From: Pyrus communis
Lineage: Eukaryota > Streptophyta > Magnoliopsida > Rosales > Rosaceae
NCBI RefSeq assembly: GCF_963583255.1
Contig: NC_084816.1
Span: forward strand, 12,573,100-12,637,099
Length of the DNA: 64,000 nt
Direction of reading: 5' to 3'
Shown here piece after piece: positions 10,335 to 20,465 of this stretch. A model generated the notes under the pieces. That model worked only from the letters and a program-made list of their open reading frames with translations. It did not search any database and was not told the DNA's origin. The first letter of the stretch is position 1; each line of letters starts with the position of its first letter. The position numbers were made by a program, and so were the translations under genes.

Positions 10335-11654
10335 TAGTTCTTCCATTACCTTGGATATGTTGTCCGTTCCATCATTTGAATTTCCACGCCCTCTTTTCCT
10401 CTTTCTTTAATTACTCTCTGGTTGGTTGCTTTGTTAGTTCATAGGAAATTAGAGGGGATGGGGCTGGGGGGCTGCATCCGCCACACTCTGGAAAAACATG
10501 TACACATTGCATATAAAGAAAATTCACGTGATAAACATGACAATTAAAAAAATAGTTAAAAATTGAATTTTACTTTCCAAATACAATCCCATGTTTCCTT
10601 ATGTTGTGTTACGGAACTGGTGCTGTGGGTTGTCGGCCACTTCTGGTTTTTGGGCAGCTACGACAGGTCATCTCCCACTTAGGTTTTTAGGGTTTTCTTT
10701 ACTAGCTACCTTTAGGCTTTTGTGGAGGTTTTTCTTTTTTAGAAAAACTAATCAAAATATTTTGAAAATTTTTAGTTTTAAAGGTAAGGACAAAATAAAG
10801 AGTAAAGTAAATAGTATCAAGATTGATTTTTTAGTGTAAAATACAGTTTTTCATTAAAATGAACAATACTGGAAGCTTTTCGTTAAAGTTTTTTTTTTTT
10901 TTTTTTTTGGGTTGAAACCCTTTTATATTTTATCCTTTATGCACTATTTTGTAATTGCAACAGTGAAAAACTTTTACTCATGTTTTGTTTGCATAAGTAA
11001 CGTTTCCTTTCTGTATGTCGGTTTTAGGGTTTTGTAGTTTGTAATATGTCCGTATGGACTTCGTATAATGGATGTTCTCTACCATTAACCAAAAAAAATA
11101 AAAAATCTAATTCCCACAAAACTCATCCCCACCACAAAGCAACCTCTTGTCCTTTATAGTCTGCTTCTCATCCCCTTTTAACCTTAAACTCAATTACTTA
11201 AAATTGGGGGTTTCAGAATCTTGAGGTCAACTGATTAAGTATCAATTTTTGACACAAACTTTATCCCGCAAGGTATTTTATATGAGGTTACTTCATTAAT
11301 TTGTTTTCGTATTATAATTTAGAATTTAGTGTTTTAATTTGGATAATCAGTTGTATTCAAGTTGATTTGTTATATTTCAGTAGACCATGTTTATTATTGA
11401 TCCTGGTAATTCTTATTACTTAAAAGCCTCTTTTATGTTATCAGATTTTTGTTTATTGCTAGTATTAATTGCTTGTGCTGCTTAGCTATGTTAATTTTTA
11501 TTTGCAGAGAGCGAATTCTCCAAATTACATGTGAACCCTCCATGTTAATTGGTGTAAACTTATACGTCAACATTTATTGGAGATGTTATTCAAAAAAAAA
11601 AAAAAGTATCTACAACGTCATCTTTTTCTTGTAAGCGAATTTGAGTTTTGGATT
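10335..11654. other. Intergenic, no recognisable gene
   Basis: AT-rich sequence with long T and A runs (for example 10891-10908 and 11590-11603). Short open frames have no familiar domains. I see no promoter or RNA gene that I can support. Confidence 0.3.
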
Positions 11655-11679
11655 ACAATCTTAATATTCGAGATTAAAT

Positions 11680-11995
11680 ATGAAGAGTCCTCAACAACCT
11701 AAAATCCATAATTTCTCTTACAAGAAATATGCAGAGACATCAATACGATTCAACTCTGCTTGGTTTGATGAATTTCCTACTTGGTTGGAATATAGGGTAG
11801 AAAAAGATGCTGCATTTTGTCTTTGTTGGTGAAGGATTTTCTAACTGGAAGAAAAAAAAAAAACACTTGTAACTCATGTTGTAGGTTGAATGCATCACTC
11901 GATTGTTGTCAATTTTCTTCTAAGACAAGGGCTAGCATTTCGTATGAACATTTAAGAAAGCATGGAAACTCAAACCCATATAATTCCATAAACCA
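11680..11995 (+). pseudogene. hAT transposase fragment (TTF zinc finger / DUF4371 type), N-terminal part
   Basis: Starting at ATG 11680 the frame reads MKSPQQPKIHNF, then SIRFNSAWFDEFPTWLEY and KDAAFCLCC. This is the layout of the TTF-type zinc finger region of plant hAT transposase-like proteins: a P-Q-x-H-x-F start, R-F-x-x-x-W-F, then W-L-E-Y and a C-x-x-C-type motif. Remnants of LLRQGLAFR and an EGFxNWKKK-like stretch follow in shifted frames. Stops and frameshifts show that it is decayed. It probably belongs with 12540-12845 and 18895-19265. Confidence 0.72.
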
Positions 11996-12146
11996 CTTTT
12001 AAAAATTCTAATCTAGAAAAAAGAATTGATATCTTGTACTTCCGATGTATCAATTATCATTTCAACGATCAACTTCTCCCATAATGATATTTGTTTTACT
12101 CGTCATAATATTAGCCAATTTCATTCTTTTAACTAACCACAAAAGA

Positions 12147-12246
12147 ATTTGCAAAGTGATAAAACCTGGCGGGCGGATTTTCCATCTCCAAGGAAAACTA
12201 CTATGATCCCTTATGAATTTGCAAAGTGATAAAACCTGGCGGGCTT
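12147..12246. repeat. Direct repeat of about 30 bp, 70-bp period
   Basis: GAATTTGCAAAGTGATAAAA followed by CCTGGCGGGC occurs at about 12147-12176 and again at 12217-12246. It is a local duplication within the decayed hAT region. Confidence 0.75.
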
Positions 12247-12539
12247 CAACTCTCACATAAAGTTCTTGTTTCAGCAATTCAAATGCAATAGATGGCTTTT
12301 TACTAATAAATCAATATTCAAAATCATTCCATTCTGGATTTCTTTCTATATCAAAGTATCGTATTTCTAAATTCATAGGGTCCCCTTGGAATTCCTTCCA
12401 GGGTTTGTTGAATAATTTTTACGGATTCCATCATTTCACCAATTCGGATTAGATAACGAGCTAGTGAGTCTCCTTTTTTTTTTTTGCCATTGTACTTCCC
12501 AATCAAATTCATCGTAACATTCATCAGCCCATATTAAAA

Positions 12540-12845
12540 AGGACATTTTAAATGCTTGTGCAACTGAGACCATCAAAGCTATTACTAAAGACATTGGTAC
12601 TTCATTGTTCTTTCTTTTGATTGATGAATCTCGTGACGCATCAACAAAAGACAAATGACTATTGTATTGCGTTAAGTGGACAAGAATAAGCATGTGGTTT
12701 AGCGTTTTATTAGCATTGAGCATGTTACTAGTGTTGTTGCTCTCACTTAAAGAAAACATTGATGAGGTACTTTCTAATCATAAATTGAGCATGTTTAGGT
12801 TACGATTGCTCATGTGGGTGTGGCAAAGAAGACATCCAAATTGAA
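12540..12845 (+). pseudogene. hAT transposase fragment, middle (DUF4371-like) part
   Basis: The frame reads ACATETIKAITKDIG, then FFLLIDESRDASTK, which matches the conserved I-x-x-D-E-S-x-D core of DUF4371/TTF hAT transposases. A later frame contains LKENIDEVLSNHKLSMFRLR, resembling the following LK..I...LS.H.LS..R.RGQGYDGA block, with GQGYDGA lost. A stop after STKDK and a frame change show inactivation. It lies downstream of 11680-11995 on the same strand. Confidence 0.7.
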
Positions 12846-13672
12846 AAGTGCCAAAAACTCGTCAGACCTGTTCAGTGCACTAAACTCTATCTTCTGTAGC
12901 TCAAATTGAAAAGTGTTCTTCTCGAAAGTTGTTCCCCTATTCGAGTACTAGAAGATATACAAATTTCAAGTCAATTTGATTAGCACAGCTTCAGAAAATC
13001 AGGTACGAACGTAGACTGTTCGTCACCTATCATCTGTTTTTCTGATTTCGTTTTAGCATGCTTAAATGGATTCTAATGTGCTGTCAATTCAAGGTTTTTA
13101 CATGTAAAGCTGTTGGGTCTTTATTTCCTTACTGATGTTTTGGAAAGGAAGAATATTAATTGGGCATGGTTTGGGCAAATTGACAGCTTTTGTTTCTGTA
13201 TGCATGATTTCTAGCTCATTGATTTGGGGAAATTGTTTTTTTTTTATTTCTTTGGAAACTAGGAATAAAATTACCAGAGCAAAGATGCCAAAACAGTATA
13301 AGGAAGCCTACACCGAGGCAGGCAACAACTGTCCAACAAAAAAACCAAGCAGCAAATAGGGGTAAGGAGTGAAGATGCTAGAACCGAGTTCAAGCATTGC
13401 CCTACTGCCATAAAAGATTAAGGGGACAAGGCAAACTAAAACAAAACCAATGAAGATGGAGGTCGATTGACCCATGTTACATTACACATCTCTGGATTGC
13501 TACGCTAGCTAACCTGTCCGCCGCCAAATTGGCTAATCTTGGGACCCAAGATCAGCGACAGCCCTGGAAAGAGTCCCCTAACCTCAGAACTTTCGCCAAG
13601 GTAGGAAAGGCTTCCCATCAGCTAGTTTCTAACGAAGTTGATAAGGAAGAAATTGACTTCTTAGAGTCAAAT

Positions 13673-13927
13673 TCAACCATCACCCAAAGCAATAGCCAGC
13701 TCACATCCCCGCATAATAGCTATAGCCTCCGCCGTTGCCACATCAAGAGCCTTGATTGCATACCGAGCCGCAACCACAAATTGGCCCTCCGCATCACGCA
13801 TCACAATCCCCACAAAACCATTCCTTGGCGACTCCTCCCAACTAGCATCTAGGTTCACTTTCAAATATGGATAAGACGAGCGGGACCAATGCGCCATTGG
13901 AGCAGCCGTGCTGGAAGCAATCACCAA
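13673..13927 (-). pseudogene. LINE RNase H (RVT_3-type) domain
   Basis: The minus-strand frame contains YLKVNLDASW, GFVGIVMRDAEGQFV and ATAEAIAIMRGCELA. This is the D...E pattern of the RNase H-like domain at the C-terminus of plant L1 ORF2 and of related cellular RVT_3 proteins. The frame then decays. Its position just before the 3' UTR supports a plant LINE clade with RNase H. Confidence 0.8.
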
Positions 13928-14050
13928 TGAAGGATAAGCCCGATTGGCTTCAAAGAAAACAGCTGCATAATTTGTTATAGCAAGGAGAACCTAGGTAGGA
14001 TTGATTGCTTTTTGATTGAACAGAAAGTTGCATCTTGCCTTCCATATATT

Positions 14051-14743
14051 CTAACAACTAAAAGCAAGATAAGAAAGTAAACACGTTTGATCTTGCTTAG
14101 ACCCAAACTGACGCGATGCACTGGAATAAAGCCAATCCGCCCAAGAAGTAACACCATTCCTGTCCACTTTATAATTGAGCACCCCACCAAACCATATAGT
14201 TTCCAACCATGGACATAATAACAATAGGTGTTCAACAGACTCATCATGGCAATTGCATATGTGACACATCAAGGAGGGAGCAGATTTTTCTTTTAAATAA
14301 ATTCTCCATCGTTGCCATAGATCTATGCAATGTTCTCCACATAAAGTTACGAAGCTTTAGCGGGGTGTTTAACTTCCAAACAATCTTCCAAATATGACCT
14401 AGGGAAGAATTGGAAGATGAGGGACGCTGACCATTCGGGAAGCAGTGTCGTGACCTAGCCTAGTGGTACCCGATTTTAACCGAATACAAACCATTCTTTG
14501 TAGATGGCTAGACATGTCTATCATTCCTCCTGGGATCCCCAAGATGCGTCTCCAAAATAGCATTCTGCTCCTCCATCGAAAAGAATAGTTGAAGAGAATT
14601 GATGTCCCACTATCAGGAAGAAAGGTTAATGAAAGAGGCCACTCGAGTGTCCTTAGTAACCGACACCATTCCACTTGGCGAGGGATGACCCAACGGCAAG
14701 GAAAGCAGCCACCTATCCACCCACAATTGCACAGTACACCCAT
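14051..14743 (-). pseudogene. LINE zinc-binding region (zf-RVT)
   Basis: The minus-strand frames carry MCHICNCHDESVEHLLLLCPW (14272 downward), the C-x2-C...H-x3-H-x4-C pattern of the zf-RVT domain between RT and RNase H in plant LINEs. The 14743-14399 frame gives the preceding linker. The two are in different frames, so the region is interrupted. Confidence 0.75.
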
Positions 14744-14862
14744 CCATAATTTGCCAATGGGGCCCTAGCATTAAGTGCTCCCCAGTTGCGCCTCAAAGAA
14801 AAAGCAGTGCGGAAAGTATTTGGCTTTTAGGATTAAAGCCCACAAGGAGTTTGGGTTATGAA

Positions 14863-16409
14863 TTATCCGCTAACACTGTTTGGCAAGTAAAGCATCGTTA
14901 AAATCATTAAAATTCCAGAGGCCCATACCTCCATCTTGTTTCGGTAGACCCAAAATGTCTTTGGACACCCAATGAATTTTCCGCTCTCCACCAGCTTGTC
15001 CCCACCAAAACCCGGATGACATAGAGTAGACTCCAATTCATTACATACTGCCACAAGAAACTTTAATAAATTCATTGGATATGCTGGAATAGCTTGGGCA
15101 ACAACTTTTATTAACAACTTTTTGCCCGCTTGAGAGAGAGTGCTTTGCTTCCACCCTTGTAGATTTCTCAAAATCCTATCCTTAACATAAGCTAAACCTT
15201 GCCTCTTTGAACGACCCCACATAGCTGGAACACCAAGATAAGTCATTGGATCGGAAACCACTTGCATATTAAGAACTCTTCCCAACTCTTTGGACACGTC
15301 TATCGGAGTATTGGCTCCAAAGAAAACACATGATTTTTGAAGATTAACTACTTGGCCCGATGCCGTACAGTATTCGTTAATTATTTTCACCAGATTGCAA
15401 CAATTCAGTCTATTAGCCTTCAAAAAAATAAGTGTGTCATCAACAAAGAAAATACGAAATATAACTGGACCATACTGGTTCATCCTCAATCCCTCCAAAA
15501 ACTTCCGTTCCACTGCCATTTGTATCATCTTGGAGAAAACATCACTGACTAGTAAAAACAAATATGGAGATAAAGGATCACCTTGTCTGAGACCTCTTGA
15601 TGGAGCGAATTTGTTCCCTGGTTGCCTATTAAGAATGACAGCAAAATTCACGGAGCTCACACACCCCATGATAAGTTGATGCCATCTAGAAGTAAGGCCC
15701 ATCTTTTCCATAACCGTATCTAGAAAATCCTATTCCACTCGATCGTATGCTTTATGCATGTTAAGCTTAATGTCAAGCTCAAACTTGGTTCGTGCTTTCC
15801 GGAGCTTGAGGAAATGGAGAAGTTCATGAGCAATCCCCACATTATCTTGAATTTGTCTTCCCCCTACAAATGCAATCTGCATGGGAGAAATCAAATATGG
15901 AAACAATGGTTTAAGTCTATTCGCCAACACCTTATCAAGGATCTATAAGAATAGTTGCATAGACTGATCAGGCGAAACTGCGATACCGATTCCGGGTTCG
16001 GCATTTTTGGGATTAATACAAGATGAGTATCGTTAAGCCTACATAGGCCAACCTCCCCATTCCTTAGCACCCGGATCAATTCATTAACCTCATCCCGAAT
16101 ACTCTCCTAGAAGGAATGATAAAATACTCCTTGAAAGCCATCTGGCCTCGGCGCCTTAAGACCTCCCATTTCCATTGTAGCTTCTTTAATTTCCTCATCA
16201 GACATCGGCAACACCAAGGACTCATTCATACTTTCAGTAACAGACAAAGGAACACACTCCAATATTGGTCCCCGCTCCCTTGTTCCCGAGGATGTGAATA
16301 GGTTTATGAAATAATCATATATGGTTTTCCTCACCGTACTTGGGTGGTCCTCCCAACTGCCATCTTCCAGTTTAATTTTTAGCACCTGATTTCTTCTCCG
16401 CCCTTGCAT
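14863..16409 (-). pseudogene. LINE reverse transcriptase
   Basis: Motifs in order on the minus strand are KAPRPDGFQGVFY, HLVLIPKMPNPESVSQFRLI, FVGGRQIQDNVGIAHELL, KLNMHKAYDRVE, GLRQGDPLSPYLFLLVSD, F-V-D-D (15436-15447) and GVPAMWGRSK. The active site has Val where plant L1 RTs usually have Ala. Breaks include a frameshift near 15949, a stop at about 15731-15733 where Trp is expected (after AYDRVE), and further shifts near the C-terminal end. RT copies LINE RNA at the nicked target (target-primed reverse transcription). Confidence 0.88.
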
Positions 16410-16561
16410 GGTTGATTGGTGGAAAAATTAGTATTAGCATCACCTTCTCGAAGCCAATTGACCCTAGACCGTTGTTTCCAGAAAGTTTCCTCTTGTTCCC
16501 ATAGCCTATCAATCAACTTTGACTTCTCCTTTATCTCATCAACATTCGCTCCCCAATTTTT

Positions 16562-17193
16562 TTAAAGCTCCCCAAGCTGAGATAGGAGCTCCTCAATTTC
16601 CATGCCCTTCTTTTTGAACTTTCTTCGACTCCAGTTGATTAGCCACGACCGACAATCATTGATCCTTTTCTGCCATCTATCCAAAGCATGGCCAGGGCAA
16701 GGGCGTTCCCAGCAAGTTTGCACCAATCTTTTGCATTCCTCCTCCTTAGCCCAAAGAGCTTCAAAGCGGAATAGCTTTTGGCCTGCAATTCTCCTGGGAT
16801 TACACTGGATAATAATCGGGCAGTGGTCTGAACCCAAAACAGTGCTGTGGGTAACCGTCGTATTCGGCCAAGATTCATGCCAGAATTGATTTATCAGCCC
16901 CCTATTTAGCCTCTCCTCCACCCATTCCCCATGTCTATTACCTCTCCAAGTGAAAGATGGCCCATTGAAATCAAGATCCAACAACTCCTCCGAGTGCAGA
17001 AAATTTGCCAGATACTGGGGCTGGTTGTATAGGACAACTGCTCCACCAGATTTTTCATGATCCCAAATAAACTCATTAAAGTCTCCACCACACAGCATGG
17101 AACAGTAGAAGGGCTAAAATGAGTCTTCGTCCAATCCCAAAACAATGCTTTCTCCTCCCTATAAGTCGTACCGTAAACCCCAGTTATACGCAC
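16562..17193 (-). pseudogene. LINE apurinic-type endonuclease, N-terminally truncated
   Basis: The minus strand encodes RITGVYGTTYREEKALFWDW, then CGGDFNEFIWDHEKSGG, FNGPSFTWRGNRHGEW, ERLNRGLINQFW and GSDHCPIIIQC. These are the GDFN, TW..R and SDH motifs of the exonuclease-endonuclease-phosphatase fold that nicks target DNA. The first strand motifs are missing because the insertion is 5'-truncated. A frameshift separates 17193-16906 from 17098-16562. The linker to the RT near 16430 is also shifted. Confidence 0.87.
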
Positions 17194-17220
17194 CCAATGG
17201 CTTACCCCTAGCTCCCTTAT

Positions 17221-17530
17221 GTATACAAGGATTTTGGTTTATTTAACGAGTTCTTATTATTTCTTCTTTTAATTTTTTTTTTTTTTTTTTTAAATGGGGA
17301 CAACTGGTGGTAAATCACGATTATCCACCCTTTACGGGCTCAGAGAGGCTGTGGGAAATTTCACTCTGCTCGTGGCCATAATCAAGTAGACTCGCCAGTT
17401 CGATTGATAGTTTGTCTACACCTTCAGTTCGATTAATAGGAATCAATTTGCCCAAGTTTAATCCGAGTCATTAGTATTTTGTAAAAGTATGACTATGGTT
17501 TTCATTATTATTAACTGTTAGTTTTAAACC
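17221..17530 (-). repeat. Possible SINE-like repeat with oligo(T) (A-tail on minus strand)
   Basis: A T run at about 17271-17291 is followed by sequence that, read on the minus strand, ends GGTGGATAATCGTGATTTAC ... AGTTGTCCCCATTTAAA and then A-tract. This is the look of a retroposed 3' end. I could not confirm internal RNA polymerase III boxes or a target duplication, so the call is tentative. Confidence 0.3.
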
Positions 17531-17989
17531 CTTTGTTGCATAATGTTTCTTTGCATATTTCCAATTTCTTAAATCTCTATGCAAATCTGTATCAACTATC
17601 AAGTTTCCTGTGTTGTTATCTGGTTTTGATTATGACTTGTATATACAAATGGCTTCTTCAGGGTCTTCATTTTGGGACAATGATACTTGAATGCTGTAGT
17701 GACGCTTTATACATTAATGGGGATGCACGAGCTGGATTGATGTTTTGACTAGTATGAAAGTAATGTGGAACTATTCTATAACTGGAATCAAGGTAGGGGT
17801 TCTTGGGGGCCTCTATAATGATTAAATGTTTGGCCTTATTAAGCTTTGTGAATTGTAACTCATTCTTGTTAATTTGTGAGAATTGATGTGCTTATGTTTG
17901 TTTGGTAATTAGAATGGTTGGTTTGACCACTTACTATTCTTGGACATAAACTGCTGAGAATGTTATAGAACTATTCTTGATATTATTCT

Positions 17990-18600
17990 TCAAGTAAATA
18001 TGGCATGCATATACGTGACGGAATCCATATCATGCATTTCAATGATGAGAGGCATGAGTCGTGGGAGTTACATGGGCTTGTGCCATGAACATTGGAAGTA
18101 CTATGTATTGGAAAGATGGATCCAACTCTAATATGGACCAAGGTTTCTGGTAAGCCTAATTGATGGGCGGAAAAGACGATCTTTTGGTGAGGTACAACTT
18201 GGCGACCAAGAGAAGGACATTGTGACTTGAAAGAAAAATGGAAAGTGAATGAATATGTATCATGGGTGATAGTTCATATAACGAGACAATCTAGTCCAAA
18301 GCATGGTGTGGGACGTGTGAGGCCTTGTGTGTTTTGGAGTATAGATTAACGAGAATAGAGGTGGGAATGTGGGAACATGCATGCATTCATCATGGAATCA
18401 TTGTTCGTAATTTCTAATCACTGAAATCAATGATTATGTTCCACTTTGTTTAGTTTGATCAGTTATTCATGATGACGTTTATGCCTCTGCTAAGCTGTGG
18501 TTTTGCTCACCCATTTATAGATCTTGCAGGTATTGAACCAAAAACCTAAGGGCTTTGGACAACATCTTTAAACTAGAAGTTATCATTAGACTTTTCATAT
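17990..18600 (+). repeat. Decayed gypsy-like LTR fragment (possible)
   Basis: Contains TTTATGCCTCTGCTAAGCTG, then GCTCACCC and, after a short interval, TGCAGGT. This is an arrangement I associate with plant Ty3/gypsy LTRs. A comparable block is at about 42970-43060. Borders and flanking duplications were not found. Confidence 0.3.
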
Positions 18601-18894
18601 GTAATAGTCAGGATCTAGACAAAAGAATAAGGAACCTTTGCTGTAGTTTATGAGCTGTAAATCCTTATGTACAGTATTAGTATCTCTAGACTTCCACTTC
18701 AAAATTTTAGTGTTCAAGGAATGCTCTGGTTTCATTTTTATTTTATTTATTTATTTTTAACTCATCTTGATCATAGAAGTTCCTAATTCTATAATTGAGA
18801 TGTGGTTCACGCCTTAGCTCGAAAAAAATATATATTATCTCGAGTCTGAGTGTGATAGAAAAGCTCAAGCAGTCACAAATTTGTATCATTATTG

Positions 18895-19265
18895 TGCTGG
18901 GATATTTATGTTGCTTTGGTTGGCAACTTCTAGAACTAAACGATCATTTTAATGAGACCAACACCAAGTTACTTCTTTGTTTGCCATATTTATGTCCAGT
19001 TGACTCCTTCTTTTGATATCCAAAAGTGATTACGTCTTGCTCAGTTTTATTATCTATAAATGAGCATCTATTAGGATTTGATTGGAGACTTACATTTTGG
19101 ATATGCAGTCTAGCATTGAGTTTTCAGGTTTAAAATGGATTGAAGATCTTGCAAAAAAAATGGTTTAGTGGAAAAGGACAAGGTATATCCACTAGCTTGC
19201 TTGTGACATTAGCATTAACTCTTTATGTTGCTATTGCTATCAATGAAAGAGTATTTTCGGCCATA
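18895..19265 (+). pseudogene. hAT transposase fragment, C-terminal dimerisation region
   Basis: One frame reads LLELNDHFNETNTKLLLCLP. A shifted frame gives LETYILDMQSSIEFSGLK and IEDLAKKMV. Another gives LALTLYVAIAINERVFSAIK. These match the order of the C-terminal third of TTF/DUF4371 hAT transposases: ELN.RF.E.NTELLL, then LE.Y..D.R, then the LP.A.A..ER.FSAM dimerisation motif. It lies on the same strand as 11680-12845 and probably is the far end of the same gene, separated by the LINE. Confidence 0.72.
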
Positions 19266-20465
19266 AAATTTCTAAATATCGATTGAGAAATTTTTCTTGG
19301 AATATTGATACTAGCTACCGGTGTTGCAAAATATGTTAAAGCAATTGGTTCCTTATCTAGTTTGCTAACTTCTTGTAAAGCTTGGATATATTTACTCTTA
19401 GTTCGAGAATCGATCATCAAACTAATTATCTATCTATTTTATTATGTAACTTTTATACTTGCTTAGTTATCTCTTCTTCCACTAATTAAATATTTTGAAC
19501 TTCTAATTGTTGGGTTTCGGGGCATGTTATTGGATTAATTTAAATCAAATAATTGAATACATAGAGGTAAATAATAAATAAACAAACAATATGTTATTCC
19601 AATATATATCCGGTTGGTTATAATTGATAAAAAAACAATCAAAGCTTACTTGAATCTCTAGCCACGTGCATGTTGCAAGATTGGATCATCCTTATGCTTG
19701 CAATCTTCCTCTTCATGATTGATCACGTGAAACTCCTCCATTGTTGAGCCTCTAAGAAACCCACATAGATAAATCTAGCAATGGGAAATGGAGAGATTCA
19801 TTTAGTTGTGTTAGCAACATATCTCAATTGACTATGGTGAGCATAGGGTTTTTTTCTTTTTCTTTTGAAGGATAAAACTGAACAATTTTTGCATTCTATA
19901 CATTGAGAGAAACACAAGGAGTAAATAAATACTCCTTGCCCATTGCGATGTCTTTTTAATGTTCAATAAAAAGAGATATGCGTTTGTTATGATTCAATTA
20001 GTGTTATATTGAATTTTTTATGACTTAGTTAATGTTGAATAACTGAATTAGATTGCTCATTGTATAACTTAACCGAACTTCCACTCTTACTTGAACGGTC
20101 ACAGCTAAGCACGTCGATATTTTATTTTGATTTTTTTTATAAAGATAATAAAACAAAAATTAATGTACGAATCAAGAAAGAAAAGGGAGGGGGGGGAGAA
20201 CCAACCTGTTCAAACTGCCTGCCGGCCGTGCCGAACTCTGTTCAGCAGAACACGGTAACTTTTGTCTCCCCTCCACCAACCAAGGCAGTTAACCTAGTAA
20301 AAACTACAACAAGTGGGGCTTTAACTTTAACTTCACCTTTTGCTGCCGAGTCCCGATTCGTCGTCCCTCGTCCATCATTCTCTCTGCTTTTTCTCAACAA
20401 ATATTCCCTACCCCCAAAACCCCTACCCGTCTCTCAATCCGCTTCCAAACTCCTCCTCCTCTTTC
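19266..20465. other. Upstream region of UEV1
   Basis: AT-rich intergenic DNA, then a sharp switch near 20180 to CT-rich sequence with a G9 run at about 20190-20198. The pyrimidine-rich stretch just before the ATG (20380-20465, including CTCCTCCTCTTTC) is typical of a plant 5' UTR. I cannot place a TATA box or transcription start with confidence. An open frame across 20060-20524 is not supported as coding. Confidence 0.4.

Larger units (their letters stand above)
13236..17220 (-). mobile_element. LINE (L1-like non-LTR retrotransposon) with RNase H, 5'-truncated
   Basis: On the minus strand the order is endonuclease, reverse transcriptase, zinc-binding domain, RNase H, 3' UTR, then a poly(A) tail seen as T10 at 13236-13245. 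The 3' end reads TTTCCAAAGAAAT before the tail. The 5' end stops inside the endonuclease domain near 17220, as is usual for 5'-truncated LINEs. No clean target duplication could be picked out by eye. Multiple frameshifts and stops make it inactive. Confidence 0.87.

Noticed and set aside
12436..12759. Minus-strand frame opposite the hAT fragment
   Set aside because: The plus strand shows the D-E-S-x-D transposase motif. The minus frame is its shadow.
13220..17240. Target duplication for the LINE (GATTTGGGGAAATT versus GATTTTGGTTTATT)
   Set aside because: Only about 10 of 14 positions match and the right copy is not at a clear element end.
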